Below are positions 45,149 through 54,641 of a DNA stretch of 64,000 nucleotides, one piece after another. Made by a program: the position numbers and the translations under genes. Numbering within the stretch: position 1 is the stretch's first letter; each line of letters opens with the position of its first letter. The notes beneath the pieces were generated by a model. That model was not told the origin of the DNA, searched no databases, and was given only the letters and a program-made list of their open reading frames with translations. Source of the stretch: Blastocatellia bacterium (GTDB lineage: Bacteria > Acidobacteriota > Blastocatellia > Pyrinomonadales > Pyrinomonadaceae); NCBI GenBank assembly GCA_003168335.1, contig PMSM01000013.1, positions 62,001 to 126,000 of the forward strand. The letters run 5' to 3'.

Positions 45149-45880
45149 TTACTGACAATCCTTAGCGAGTTTGAACCCGGCCTTTTCGGCTTCGTCCTTG
45201 TCCTTGAATTTGATTCGGTTAGGTGCCGAGACGCTTTGCAAAGCCGAGCAAGTGGACGGGTAGAAGAGCTTCGTGCGTTGGTCGCCAATGACCATCGCTG
45301 CAGCTGCTTCGGCGGCCGCGGCTGCTTCCTCTCGGCGAGTGGCGATGGTCTCTTGCGCGGTGTCGTCGCTGATTCGAATGCTGGGACTGCCGGCAATCAC
45401 TGACGCAAACAGTGAGAACCCTTCGCAACTCATTTGCCGGCCAGCTCGTTTGTTTGACCATTCCGTGGGAAGGTTCAGGGGCTTGCTGATGCCGGCGACG
45501 AAAGCATCGAGCGTCTGCCACTTGAAAGTGCTCTCGAATCCGATCCACAGACCGACCAACTTGCCGTCCAGGAAATCCAGCGAGATCGTGCGCACGTCTG
45601 CGAAGGCTACCTTGTCAATGTGTGGATCGAAATAGGGATTAATGCTCGTCTTCGCCACGCCGAATTGATCCGCCTGGCCAAACTGAACCTGCGGCACGAG
45701 CGCCTTTACCTGGTCGTAAGTCATTCCCAGGCGAAAGCCCCGCAGCTCGGCCGCATCAGGCAACTGATCGATTCTTAGTGAGCAGGCTGCTGGTTGAGCG
45801 GAAGCGCCGGTCGCAGTCAGCAAGACCACGATGAGCGGCCAGAGTGCAATGCTAAAGCTCGAGATCGGATGGAAGAACAT
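45149..45880 (-). CDS. Secreted protein with Ada-like metal-binding tail
   Basis: 243 residues with signal peptide (ending TGASAQ at about 29). Residues 40-150 hold GFRLGMTYDQVKALVP and FLDGKLVGLWIGFES, a pattern of small secreted proteins. An alanine-rich helix follows (EEAAAAAEAAAAMVI), then a C-terminal module FYPSTCSALQSVSAPNRIKF with KAGFKLAKDC, which looks like the zinc-knuckle of Ada-type proteins, here with only two cysteines. It overlaps the receiver gene by 29 bp. Function unknown. Confidence 0.65.
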   Translation of the reverse strand: MFFHPISSFSIALWPLIVVLLTATGASAQPAACSLRIDQLPDAAELRGFRLGMTYDQVKALVPQVQFGQADQFGVAKTSINPYFDPHIDKVAFADVRTISLDFLDGKLVGLWIGFESTFKWQTLDAFVAGISKPLNLPTEWSNKRAGRQMSCEGFSLFASVIAGSPSIRISDDTAQETIATRREEAAAAAEAAAAMVIGDQRTKLFYPSTCSALQSVSAPNRIKFKDKDEAEKAGFKLAKDCQ

Positions 45881-46301
45881 TGATACCGGAAGACTCTCTG
45901 CTTGCGATCAGGCTCTTAATCAGTTCGGCCAGTGCACTTGGTTCAAAAGGCGTCGAGACATATTCGTTGCAGCCTGCCTCGATTGCGATTGACCGGTATT
46001 CGTCGGCTCCATAAGCAGAAACCGCGACGATCGGTGTCCGGCGCAAAGCCTGATACTCGCGTATTCGCTGCGTAGCGTCAAGGCCGTTCATGCCAGGCAT
46101 CATCACGTCCATAATGATCAAATCGGGCCGTTCGCGTTGCGCGACGTTGATTGCCTCCTGGCCGGTTTCTGCTTCCAGCACACGATAGCCGTTCTTCACC
46201 AGCCAAAGCTTCATCATCAGGCGCGTGTCATCAAAGTCTTCCACGAGCAGGATCGTGCGTAGAGCCGCTGCGGCATAGTTCTGGGCGGTTGGGTATTCCA
46301 T
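45852..46301 (-). CDS. Stand-alone response-regulator receiver domain
   Basis: 149 residues from the ATG at 46301 (the frame reaches a TTG at 46325). Receiver fold: acidic pair E21-D22, phosphoacceptor D65 in LIIMDVMMPGMNG, and the Ser of VAVSAYG. The conserved lysine normally before Pro-Phe is replaced: VSTPFEP instead of a KPF pattern. There is no output domain, so it acts by protein contact. The lysine loss may change phosphorylation kinetics or mark a pseudo-receiver. No histidine kinase is near; the tRNA-Arg gene lies 28 bp upstream. Confidence 0.85.
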   Translation of the reverse strand: MEYPTAQNYAAAALRTILLVEDFDDTRLMMKLWLVKNGYRVLEAETGQEAINVAQRERPDLIIMDVMMPGMNGLDATQRIREYQALRRTPIVAVSAYGADEYRSIAIEAGCNEYVSTPFEPSALAELIKSLIASRESSGINVLPSDLEL

Positions 46302-46329
46302 CGGCAACAATTGGAGGATGGGCAAGACG

Positions 46330-46406
<77 letters not shown>

Positions 46407-46524
46407 ACGGACAATTCAAACGATAGCATAGCGACGAAGCAAGCAGGAAGCAGACGGCAGTAGGCAGTAAGCAGAAAACTTAATTAACGACTGACCTCTG
46501 ATCTCCGACCACTGACTTCTGCTC

Positions 46525-47145
46525 TCAGGAGTGTTTGATAATCACGCCTTCAATGATATTCGCGACGTGTTCGCAACGATCGATGGCCGCTTCCAGTTTC
46601 TCATAAACGTCTTTCCACTTTATCACTGTCAGCGGATCGAGAGTGTCGTGAAAGAGTCCGCCCACGGCGCGTTGATAAATATCATCGCCCTCGTGTTCCA
46701 GCCGGTGGAGTTCGACCAGCCGTTCGGTTACGCCCTTGGGTTTTTGCAGCATCGAAACTACTTCATGCAGTTGCAGCGCCATGCGCTGGATGATACCGGC
46801 CATTTGCTTGGCGGGTTCGGTACTTTCGTGAATGTCGTACATGACTACCGCCCGCGCCGCGCCGTCGATCAGATCCACCACGTCGTCGAGCGCTTTGGAC
46901 ATCATGTAAATGTCTTCGCGGTCGAAAGGTGTGATGAAAGATTGATTCAGGCGGGTCGAGACGGTGTGCGTCAGATCGTCGCAGGCATGCTCGATGCCCT
47001 TGATGCGCTGCACGTATTCCTGATAGTCACCGTTGTGGTGCGAGAACATCTCGACCAGAGTTCTGGCGGCATCGTTGATGTACGAAGTCATCTGGGCGAA
47101 GAGCGAAAAATACTGTTCTTCACGCGGTAGAAGCTTTGCGAACAT
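46525..47145 (-). CDS. DUF47/PhoU-like protein (Pit accessory family)
   Basis: 206 residues from the ATG at 47145, which follows AGGAG; an ATG 20 codons upstream is rejected for lack of a ribosome-binding site. All-helical, with conserved HACDDLTHTVSTRLNQSFIT and FDREDIYMMSKALDDVVDLI, then HRLEHEGDDIY: the metal-binding pattern of the YkaA/DUF47 family, which sits beside low-affinity phosphate (Pit) transporters. No Pit gene adjoins it here, which is unusual. Confidence 0.88.
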   Translation of the reverse strand: MFAKLLPREEQYFSLFAQMTSYINDAARTLVEMFSHHNGDYQEYVQRIKGIEHACDDLTHTVSTRLNQSFITPFDREDIYMMSKALDDVVDLIDGAARAVVMYDIHESTEPAKQMAGIIQRMALQLHEVVSMLQKPKGVTERLVELHRLEHEGDDIYQRAVGGLFHDTLDPLTVIKWKDVYEKLEAAIDRCEHVANIIEGVIIKHS

Positions 47146-47307
47146 TACAGACTCCTGCGAATTTCCACTGGGATTCTCGAAAATCAGGACGCGACCGAAG
47201 AGCATGAAGTTTAGCGGATGGACGGGGTTCGTGTCTATGCCTGCTGCTTCGGATTTTCCGCCGCTACTTGCAAATTGCTTCGCTACTCGTATATCAAAGG
47301 TGGCGAC

Positions 47308-48297
47308 ATGGGCGAAAGATCCGATTACTCACAAGTGGTGGAACTGCTGCGCGCGGAATCCGAGGCGATTGCCAAAGCCGCTTCACGTCTGCAAGTGGAC
47401 GAGGTTGACCGCGTGATAGCGATTCTGACGGGCTGCAAAGGAAAGATAATTCTGCTCGGCGTCGGCAAGTCAGGGATCATTGCGCAAAAGATCGCCGCCA
47501 CCATGGTTAGCAGCGGCACGGCAGCAGTCAACCTGAATCCGTCGGACGCCTTGCATGGCGGGTTGGGCATCGTGACTGCGGACGACGTGGTGTTGATGTT
47601 GAGTAACAGCGGCGAGACCGACGAACTGTTGCAACTGCTGCCTTACCTCAAGCGGCGCGGCGTGCCGCTGGTGGCGATCGTCGGCAATGTGAAGTCAACC
47701 ATCGCGCAGCGTGCCGACGGCGTTGTCGATGCTTCGGTGGATCAGGAGGCTTGCCCTCTCAACCTGGCGCCAACGACCAGTACCACGGTTGCCCTGGCGA
47801 TGGGCGATGCGCTGGCAATGGCGCTGATGAGCGCGAAAGGGTTAACCCAAGACGACTTTGCACACAATCATCCGGCGGGCCAACTCGGAAAGCGGCTGAC
47901 TTTACGCGTCGCGGATTTAATGCACGGTGGCGAGCAAAACCCGACGATACCGGCGGACTCTTCCTGGATGGATATCATCTCGGCCATTACCCACTTCAGT
48001 CTGGGCGCTGTCAATGTTGTCGACCACGAAGGCCGGCTGGCCGGTATCATCACCGATGGTGACCTGCGCCGTTCGCTACAGCGAATCAACTCTGCCGAGC
48101 TCGCCTTCGCAAACATCACCTGCGACGATTTGATGACGCGTAACCCGATCGTTACTAATCCCGAGATGCTGGCCTTTGACGCGCTGCGTTTAATGGAAGA
48201 TCGTCCATCGCAGATCAACGTACTATCGGTCGTAGATGGTGGCGGATTGTGCGTTGGCCTGATTCGTTTGCACGACATTGTGCGCAGCGGGCTGTAG
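47308..48297 (+). CDS. kdsD: Arabinose-5-phosphate isomerase (KdsD type), SIS + two CBS
   Basis: 329 residues from the ATG at 47308 (AAAGGTGG upstream). The SIS domain (about 35-190) has GVGKSGIIAQKIAATMVSSG, LNPSDALHGGLG, SNSGETDELL and the NLAPTTSTT loop. HNHPAGQLGKRL joins it to two CBS domains (about 210-329). It converts ribulose-5-phosphate to arabinose-5-phosphate, the first step to Kdo for lipopolysaccharide, which points to a Gram-negative envelope. The GutQ paralog has the same layout, so the in vivo role is inferred. Confidence 0.92.
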   Translation: MGERSDYSQVVELLRAESEAIAKAASRLQVDEVDRVIAILTGCKGKIILLGVGKSGIIAQKIAATMVSSGTAAVNLNPSDALHGGLGIVTADDVVLMLSNSGETDELLQLLPYLKRRGVPLVAIVGNVKSTIAQRADGVVDASVDQEACPLNLAPTTSTTVALAMGDALAMALMSAKGLTQDDFAHNHPAGQLGKRLTLRVADLMHGGEQNPTIPADSSWMDIISAITHFSLGAVNVVDHEGRLAGIITDGDLRRSLQRINSAELAFANITCDDLMTRNPIVTNPEMLAFDALRLMEDRPSQINVLSVVDGGGLCVGLIRLHDIVRSGL

Positions 48298-48380
48298 CGA
48301 ATCCTGGAAGCGGCGTGTTGCAGGAAAGCGGGCTTGAGTAAGCCTTGACGATTTTGAAATGCAAAGAGCGCCAAGGTTTT

Positions 48381-48442
48381 CGCAAAGGTCGCAAAGTGTT
48401 GTTCCTTAGCGTGCCATTGCGGCTTCCTTTGCGCCCTTTGCG
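48381..48442. repeat. Dispersed inverted repeat, CGCAAAG/CTTTGCG type
   Basis: Arms 48381-48396 and 48427-48442 match 15 of 16. A related, longer element is at 60339-60430. It lies between kdsD and the next gene; the remaining bases of that 192-bp gap show nothing else. Confidence 0.75.
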
Positions 48443-48489
48443 TTAAGGTCCAACAGTTCGATACGACTCAAGTAGGGAGTTCAATTAGC

Positions 48490-49212
48490 ATGCAAGGTAA
48501 ACCTTCGCGCGGTCTGAGAGTAATAATATTCATCATTCTTCTTGTTGGCGTATCTTCCTTTGATAGCGCCAACGCCCAGGAATCAACAGCCACTCGCGAC
48601 CGGCGAGCGAGCAATGTGCCCGCAGCCGAGGCGACCGTAACCGTCAACGAACAATTTCTGAACTCTTTTCTCGCGGCCATCTTCGATAATTTGCAAGAGC
48701 CTTCGATGCCTCTGACGATCGGCGGGGCGTCGAGTCCGGGGACTCAGGGACCCAGCGCCCAGTGTGCCAGCGAGATCAGATTGAAACGCGAAGTCGAGGG
48801 TGTCCGCACCGCGGTTCATTTCGAGAATGGTCGCATCGTTGGCCCGCTGGCGTTTGCCGGTGCGTATAGTTCATCGATATTGGGCTGTATCGAGTTTTCC
48901 GGCTGGGCGGATTCAGAGGTCAATCTTGAGTTCAACAGCGATCACCGCGCCCTGGTAGCTCGCTTTCACTTGCGCGAAATCCACCTCAACAACGTGCCGG
49001 CAATCGCCAACGGACCGCTCCTGAACATGGTGCAGACAGCGATCGACCGGCGCTACAATCCCGTCGATCTGTTTACGTTGGAACAACTCTCAACGACCGT
49101 GAATATCCAGCCGGCAAAAGGTGCGCTAAAGTTACGAGCGAAAGAAATTCGACCAGAGTTAACTCCATCGGCGCTCACGCTGCACATCACGTACGAGTTC
49201 GTAAAAGGATAG
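48490..49212 (+). CDS. Secreted protein, unknown function
   Basis: 240 residues with signal peptide (to about 29, SANAQ). The mature part starts with EATVTVNEQFLNSFLAAIFD and has alternating strands (RLKREVEGVRTAVHFENGRI, GWADSEVNLEFNSDHRALVA), with a lipid-binding TULIP-like or DUF2993-like flavour. This is a guess from pattern only. No cysteine cluster or catalytic motif. It lies between kdsD and the S9 peptidase. Confidence 0.65.
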   Translation: MQGKPSRGLRVIIFIILLVGVSSFDSANAQESTATRDRRASNVPAAEATVTVNEQFLNSFLAAIFDNLQEPSMPLTIGGASSPGTQGPSAQCASEIRLKREVEGVRTAVHFENGRIVGPLAFAGAYSSSILGCIEFSGWADSEVNLEFNSDHRALVARFHLREIHLNNVPAIANGPLLNMVQTAIDRRYNPVDLFTLEQLSTTVNIQPAKGALKLRAKEIRPELTPSALTLHITYEFVKG

Positions 49213-49365
49213 GCGAGCGCTCGTGTTGAGGTCGCTACCGCTCCCGGTACTGACCTCAGTCCTCATCGGCCGACAACTCGTTACGCTTCTTCCACCTTCC
49301 CAGTCCTTCTGATAGAATCCGCTCTCTTCAACAGACCAGCCTGGAATTCTTCGGGAGGACTCGAC

Positions 49366-51834
49366 GTGCGCAAGAGAACATTTGCATTTGTAACTCTGCT
49401 AATCATCACGGCTACGACAGGAATTGCCCAGACCCCTGACGCCTCGCGCTACCTGATGCCGCCAAAAGAGATTGTCGCGGCGTTTGACGTCCAGCCGCTG
49501 CCGGCGGCAATGCTCAGCCCGACGAAGCAGGTAATTGCGCTCACCTCGCGCAGAGTCTATCCGACAATCGCCGAACTCTCACAACCAGTCCTGCGCCTGG
49601 CCGGAGCGCGCGCCAATCCAAAGACCAATGGCCCGCAGCGCACGGCCAACATTTTTGCGATCACGTTGAAGAAGATTGCGGATGGGAGTGAAGTGAAAGT
49701 TACCGTGCCGCCACAAGCGAATCTCTCGAACCTCCACTTTTCGCCCGACGGTTTGCATCTTTCCTTTCTGAATACAAAGGACAACGGCATCGAGTTGTGG
49801 GTGGCAGAGACCGCAACCGGTCGCGCGAAGATGGTGAGCGGAACGGATCGTCTTAACGCCACGACCGGTGATCCCTGCGACTGGCTACGTGACAATGCGA
49901 CGTTGATTTGTGAACTGGTGCCGGTCGGTCGGGGCCCGGCGCCGCCAGAGCCCACCGTGCCGATGGGACCGAATATTCAAGAGACGAGCGGAAAAGCCGC
50001 GCCCGCAGCGACCTATGAAGACATGATCAAAACCGCGCACGACGAAGCGCTGTTTGAATACTATTTCTCCAGCCAACTCGCCGCCATCAACATCACTTCG
50101 GGGAGCAAGACGCTGATTGGGCGTCCGGCGATCTTCGAGAGCGTCACGCCCTCGCCCAGCGGCGAATACCTCCTAATAGCGAAGATTAAGCGCCCGTTCT
50201 CGCATTTGATTCCGATGAACGGATTTCCTGAAGACGTTGAGATCTGGACCCGTCCTGGAGAAGTCGCGCGGACAATCGCCGATGTGCCCTCGCGCGAAGG
50301 CGTGCCGCTGACCGGAGTGCAGACCGGCCCACGTGGATATCGTTGGCGGCCGGATCAACCCGCGACGGTTGTGTGGACCGAAGCACTCGATGGTGGCGAC
50401 ATGAAAAACAAGGTTCCGCTCCGCGACAAGATCATGTCGCTGGCGGCGCCGTTCAGCAGCGCACCGGCCGACTTTGCCAGGACGGAATGGCGCTTCGCCG
50501 GTCTCTCGTTTACTGAAAAAGGGATCGCGCTCTTGAGTGAGGCCGATCGCGCGACTCGCCACACGCGCACCTGGATTCTCGAGCCGGGCGCCGAGCCCCG
50601 GAAACTATGGGATCGCCGGCAGGATGCTGCTTACGAGAATCCGGGCAGCCCGGTCATGCGCCGCGACAGTGGCGGCGGCGGTTTTGGTGGCGGAGGCTTC
50701 GGCGGCGGAGGTGGGGCCAACGCGATCATGCAGACCGGAGATTCTATTTATCTCACCGGGCAGGGTTCGTCTCCGGAAGGTGATCGCCCGTTTCTTGATC
50801 GTCTGAACTTAAAGACGCTCGCCACTGATCGTCTGTTCCGCAGCGACGCGAAATCCTATGAAACAGTGGTTGCGCCGCTCAACGATGAGGCCGGGACTGT
50901 GCTCACGCGCTTTGAGACGCCGACCGATCCACCGAACTATTATGTTCGCGATCTGCCAGCCAATTCCCGGCGCGCGGTCACGGCATTCAAGGATCCGCAG
51001 CCACAATTGCGCGGCGCGAAACATCAGTTCATTACTTACCAACGCAAGGACGGCGTAAAGTTATCGGCGACGTTATATCTGCCCCCCGGCTATAAACAGG
51101 GCGAGCGGTTGCCGGTGATCATGTGGGCTTATCCGCGTGAATTCGGCGATCCCGATTCGGCCAGTCAAATCACCGGCTCGCCCAATCGCTTCACCGTCGT
51201 CGCGGGTTATTCGCACTTGTTCCTGCTGTTGTCCGGCTACGCGATTCTTGATAACCCGACGATGCCGATCGTTGGGCCGGGAGAAACTGCTAACGATCAT
51301 TATGTCGAGCAACTGGTAGCCAGTGCCGAAGCGGCGATCGACAAGGTCGTCGAGATGGGTATCGGCGATCGCGATCGCATCGGGGTGGGAGGCCACAGCT
51401 ATGGCGCGTTCATGACGGCGAATTTGCTGGCCCACTCGCGGCTGTTCCGGGCCGGCTTTGCCGAAAGCGGCGCCTATAATCGTTCATTGACTCCGTTTGG
51501 TTTTCAGAGCGAGCGGCGCACTTTCTGGGAAGTGCCCGATCTCTACGCGAAGATGTCGCCGTTTTGGTTCGCGAATGAAGTCAAGGATCCGATCCTGCTG
51601 ATGCACGGCGAAGCCGATGACAACTCAGGGACTTTTCCGATCCAATCAGAGCGTTTCTACATGGCGCTCAAGGGTGAGGGCGCAACGGTCCGCTATGTGA
51701 CACTGCCGTTTGAAGCGCATGGCTATGCGGCTCGGGAAACGCTGCTGCACATTCTGGCTGAACGGATTAACTGGTTCGATAAGTACGTAAAGAACGCACC
51801 GCCGCGAGCGAAACAACAGACGGCGGCGAACTGA
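49366..51834 (+). CDS. Secreted S9 family prolyl-oligopeptidase-like peptidase
   Basis: 822 residues from a GTG preceded by GGGAGGAC; signal peptide to about residue 22. The N-terminal beta-propeller (about 60-540) has TolB-like repeats and a Gly-rich insert (GGGFGGGGFGGGGGAN, near 50674-50720). The C-terminal alpha/beta hydrolase has the catalytic Ser678 in GGHSYGAFM, Asp751 in HGEADD, and His785 in FEAHGY. It resembles glutamyl endopeptidase and acylaminoacyl-peptidase-like members of S9. It likely cuts short peptides outside the cytoplasm. Confidence 0.92.
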   Translation: MRKRTFAFVTLLIITATTGIAQTPDASRYLMPPKEIVAAFDVQPLPAAMLSPTKQVIALTSRRVYPTIAELSQPVLRLAGARANPKTNGPQRTANIFAITLKKIADGSEVKVTVPPQANLSNLHFSPDGLHLSFLNTKDNGIELWVAETATGRAKMVSGTDRLNATTGDPCDWLRDNATLICELVPVGRGPAPPEPTVPMGPNIQETSGKAAPAATYEDMIKTAHDEALFEYYFSSQLAAINITSGSKTLIGRPAIFESVTPSPSGEYLLIAKIKRPFSHLIPMNGFPEDVEIWTRPGEVARTIADVPSREGVPLTGVQTGPRGYRWRPDQPATVVWTEALDGGDMKNKVPLRDKIMSLAAPFSSAPADFARTEWRFAGLSFTEKGIALLSEADRATRHTRTWILEPGAEPRKLWDRRQDAAYENPGSPVMRRDSGGGGFGGGGFGGGGGANAIMQTGDSIYLTGQGSSPEGDRPFLDRLNLKTLATDRLFRSDAKSYETVVAPLNDEAGTVLTRFETPTDPPNYYVRDLPANSRRAVTAFKDPQPQLRGAKHQFITYQRKDGVKLSATLYLPPGYKQGERLPVIMWAYPREFGDPDSASQITGSPNRFTVVAGYSHLFLLLSGYAILDNPTMPIVGPGETANDHYVEQLVASAEAAIDKVVEMGIGDRDRIGVGGHSYGAFMTANLLAHSRLFRAGFAESGAYNRSLTPFGFQSERRTFWEVPDLYAKMSPFWFANEVKDPILLMHGEADDNSGTFPIQSERFYMALKGEGATVRYVTLPFEAHGYAARETLLHILAERINWFDKYVKNAPPRAKQQTAAN

Positions 51835-51873
51835 TAGGAGTTTGGACTGCGTGGAAAGCGGCAACGCGATGTC

Positions 51874-51893
51874 CGACAAACTTCAGTTTGTCG
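51874..51893. repeat. Dispersed palindrome, AAACT/AGTTT type
   Basis: CGACAAACT-TC-AGTTTGTCG, identical to the copy at 56990-57009. A half copy follows at 51919. It lies 40 bp after the S9 stop, in the 171 bp between convergent genes, and could serve as a bidirectional 3'-end hairpin. Confidence 0.8.
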
Positions 51894-52005
51894 TTTCAAG
51901 TTGAGAAGCTAAGAACGTCGACAAACTGAAGGAAGCTCTGAACAAGTTGCTGCGGACTTTCCTTTTCCAAACCAATGCAAATTTTTACACAACTTGTTCA
52001 GCGTG

Positions 52006-54051
52006 TTAGGTTCGGTTCTGGGGAGTATTGAGCGGCGTATTTATCGTCAGGCGGGTGCGCATCCGCTGTTGCCAGTTGCTGCGCCCTGTGTCTTCGCTTT
52101 CGAGCTGCGCCATCACGTCGTTCAAAGTCTCGCCGCCAAACTGTCGCATCTTCAAATAGAGCAGCGCCGGCACGATGGCCATTAACGGCAGCACGAAGAT
52201 GTTAACCAGGGATGCCAACGGCGTGAATACTTTGACATGTATATGTTTCCCTTCGCCGGTGGTGCCGATCAGCGCCCCGAGCACCGCTCCGACAATGGCG
52301 GGCACCAGGAACTGAATCAGCATCGCGAGGATGATAGTGCGCCATGAACGCGATGCCAGTGCGCGCGCACGCTTAAGTGCCGGCTTCTTTTCGAGTCCCT
52401 CAATCAGCACCACGGGCGCCCAGAGCGAGTAGCGCGCCATCATTACGAATCCCGGAATTACAAATAATATGAAGCCGAGCAGGATGCGCAGGGTGGCGCG
52501 GATGCCCGTTCTTAGGAATGGCCGCCAGCGTCGTCGCAAAACGGCGAAAGCCGCGCGCAGTTCCACTGGCTTAAGCGGCGCCACGGCCAGTTGAGTGACG
52601 ATGATTGCAGTGACCCCGGAAATGATCGATGGGGTGACGAAGCCCGCCGCTATTTGCAGCAAAGTGATTGGAACGAGCAGGGCGATCTTTGTCACTTTGC
52701 CCATTTGTGGTTCGGCCAGTCGCACAGCGATCAGCATCAACGTAACCACGATTACCGGAATATGGGCCAGCAGCGACAGCTTAAAAAACTTCGGAAAGTA
52801 TTCGCTGTAGAGCGCGAAGGCGCGGCGATACAGAGCGCCCAGTCCATCGGCGTTCGCCCGCATGGCGTTGGCAAAAGCCACCGCAGTTTGCGGTCGAGCG
52901 GCCGGATCTTTGTCCAGCGCCGACATGATCAGACGCGACACCCGCTTGGGCAGCTTGCCGTTGTGTACTCGTAAAGAAGTTGGTTGACTGTTGGTGTGGG
53001 CGCTAATGACTGAGGTCGTTTCGCCGGTGAAGGGCGGCGCTCCGGCGAGCATCTGGTAAGTAATGATGCCGAGGCTGTAGATGTCTGAGCGCGCGTCCAG
53101 ATTTTCGCCGCGACATTGTTCGGGCGACATGTACAAAGGCGTTCCCAGAATTGCGCCGACGCGCGTCAGGCCCGTGGTGGCGGCCGTGGAGGAAGCATCC
53201 GTCGTCCGATGTCCCGCTCCCGCCGCGGCGGCCGTGCGTTGGGCTGCGCCGTCGAGTAAGCGCGTCTGGTCGCCGTCGGCGACCGCCTGCGTTGCCCGCG
53301 CGTCGTTGGCGACCACTCGGGTTGCGCGCGCGTCGTCCTTAATCTCGGCGAGTGGCTGCACCAGCGTTTCAGACTCCAGATTAGTCATCGGGGAGACGGC
53401 AATCCGCGTCGCCTCCATCTGTGCAGCACCTGCCGCCGCCGTGGCCGCCAGCGGTGTCTGCGAGAGTTGCATGGTGGGCGTGTCATCAACGCGCTGACTA
53501 ATGGGCGCAATCTCCGGCGAGGTGTTCCCGGCTTCGGCAAGTTTCGCAATGCCAAAATCGAGTACCTTGACGCGATAACCACCGAGGCCGTTTGGTTCGA
53601 GCCAGATGTTATCGGGTTTCAGATCCCGGTGAACGATGCCTTGCTGATGCGCTTCGTGCACGGCGGAACAAACCTGTTCGAGAATGTCGACCACCCAGTA
53701 GAGCGGCAGACGCGTCTCTTCAGCCAGCACGTCGCTGAGCGTGCAGCCGTCGAGGTATTCCATCACGAGATAGGCGACGCTCTCTTTGCCGACCCGCGCA
53801 AAGCCAAAATCGGTCACGTCAACCACGTTCGGATGACGCAGGCGGCCCGCAGCCCGCGCTTCGCGCTTGAAACGCTCGACGAACTCTTCGTTGCGCATGA
53901 ACTGCGGCGTAATCAACTTTAGCGCGACGTAACGTTCCGTGCCCAAATGCGTGGCCAGATAGACTGCACCCATGCCGCCCTGCCCGAGCAGGCGCTCAAG
54001 GCGGTACTTCTCATCAAGAGTCTGACCGACGTATTGATCGAGGCTGTTCAT
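52006..54051 (-). CDS. Hanks-type Ser/Thr kinase with long activation-loop insert and membrane domain
   Basis: 681 residues from the ATG at 54051; upstream starts overlap yraN and lack a ribosome-binding site. Kinase: glycine loop GQGGMGAVYLA at 23-33, Lys45 in VALK, HRDLKPDN at 141-148, DFG at 165-167. Then an extra stretch of over 100 residues, rich in Thr/Ala/Asp, precedes GTPLYMSPE (303-311); this gap is normally about 20. It includes two near repeats (DDARATRVVA and NDARATQAVA). Residues 425-633 hold about five membrane segments, reversing the usual layout of a sensor outside. Membrane-bound cytoplasmic kinase; substrates unknown. Confidence 0.88.
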   Translation of the reverse strand: MNSLDQYVGQTLDEKYRLERLLGQGGMGAVYLATHLGTERYVALKLITPQFMRNEEFVERFKREARAAGRLRHPNVVDVTDFGFARVGKESVAYLVMEYLDGCTLSDVLAEETRLPLYWVVDILEQVCSAVHEAHQQGIVHRDLKPDNIWLEPNGLGGYRVKVLDFGIAKLAEAGNTSPEIAPISQRVDDTPTMQLSQTPLAATAAAGAAQMEATRIAVSPMTNLESETLVQPLAEIKDDARATRVVANDARATQAVADGDQTRLLDGAAQRTAAAAGAGHRTTDASSTAATTGLTRVGAILGTPLYMSPEQCRGENLDARSDIYSLGIITYQMLAGAPPFTGETTSVISAHTNSQPTSLRVHNGKLPKRVSRLIMSALDKDPAARPQTAVAFANAMRANADGLGALYRRAFALYSEYFPKFFKLSLLAHIPVIVVTLMLIAVRLAEPQMGKVTKIALLVPITLLQIAAGFVTPSIISGVTAIIVTQLAVAPLKPVELRAAFAVLRRRWRPFLRTGIRATLRILLGFILFVIPGFVMMARYSLWAPVVLIEGLEKKPALKRARALASRSWRTIILAMLIQFLVPAIVGAVLGALIGTTGEGKHIHVKVFTPLASLVNIFVLPLMAIVPALLYLKMRQFGGETLNDVMAQLESEDTGRSNWQQRMRTRLTINTPLNTPQNRT

Positions 54052-54070
54052 GTGAATAGATACAAATCTT

Positions 54071-54592
54071 TCAATCCCAACGCGCTTCATGCCAGTTTCG
54101 CTGGCGCAGCTTTTCATCAGTCCAAAAGTTTTTCAGCAGCTCAATCCGCGGCCCCGCCGTGATTTGTTTTTCCGCAGCGGAAAGAACCACCGTTACCACG
54201 TCGTAACGATAGGCCTCGCGCATCAGGCCAAGCATTCGGCGATAGCCGCGTGCCGCGCGCGCAATCTGCCGGCGCTTGCGCAGGTCGACGTTAACTTGCG
54301 GTGCGGCAAATTCATCCGACGCGCGCGTCTTTACTTCGACAAAACAGAGCGTTGGCCCATCGTAAGCCACGACGTCAATCTCGGCATAGATCAGCACGTC
54401 ACGCGTATTGCGTCCAATTGGCAGACGGAAGTTTGCTGCCACAATGCGATACCCCGCGCTCTCAAGATGTTCGATGGCCAGCGCTTCGCCGCGCCGGCCC
54501 AGTTCAAAATGCGGAGCGATACTTCGCTCACCAGAGATTACCTTGACGCTCGCCGGCGTCCGTTTAACTCGGTTCCAGAATGTAAATCTCAT
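54071..54592 (-). CDS. yraN: UPF0102 (YraN) family putative endonuclease
   Basis: 173 residues from the ATG at 54592. The YraN fold shows GRRGEALAIEHLESAGYRIV, then AEIDVVAYDGPTLCFVEVKT, the PD-(D/E)xK-like core (D, then E-V-K), and RKRRQIARAA. It has an N-terminal extension of about 30 residues. The open frame goes on to 54790 but would overlap the ribosomal protein THX gene, so that start is rejected. It sits 49 bp after THX and 19 bp before the kinase, in one transcript. Confidence 0.88.
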   Translation of the reverse strand: MRFTFWNRVKRTPASVKVISGERSIAPHFELGRRGEALAIEHLESAGYRIVAANFRLPIGRNTRDVLIYAEIDVVAYDGPTLCFVEVKTRASDEFAAPQVNVDLRKRRQIARAARGYRRMLGLMREAYRYDVVTVVLSAAEKQITAGPRIELLKNFWTDEKLRQRNWHEARWD

Positions 54593-54641
54593 GCTGGAGA
54601 GTGCTTCAGGGCCGATAAGCGGCCGGTTTAACTCTTTTGAG

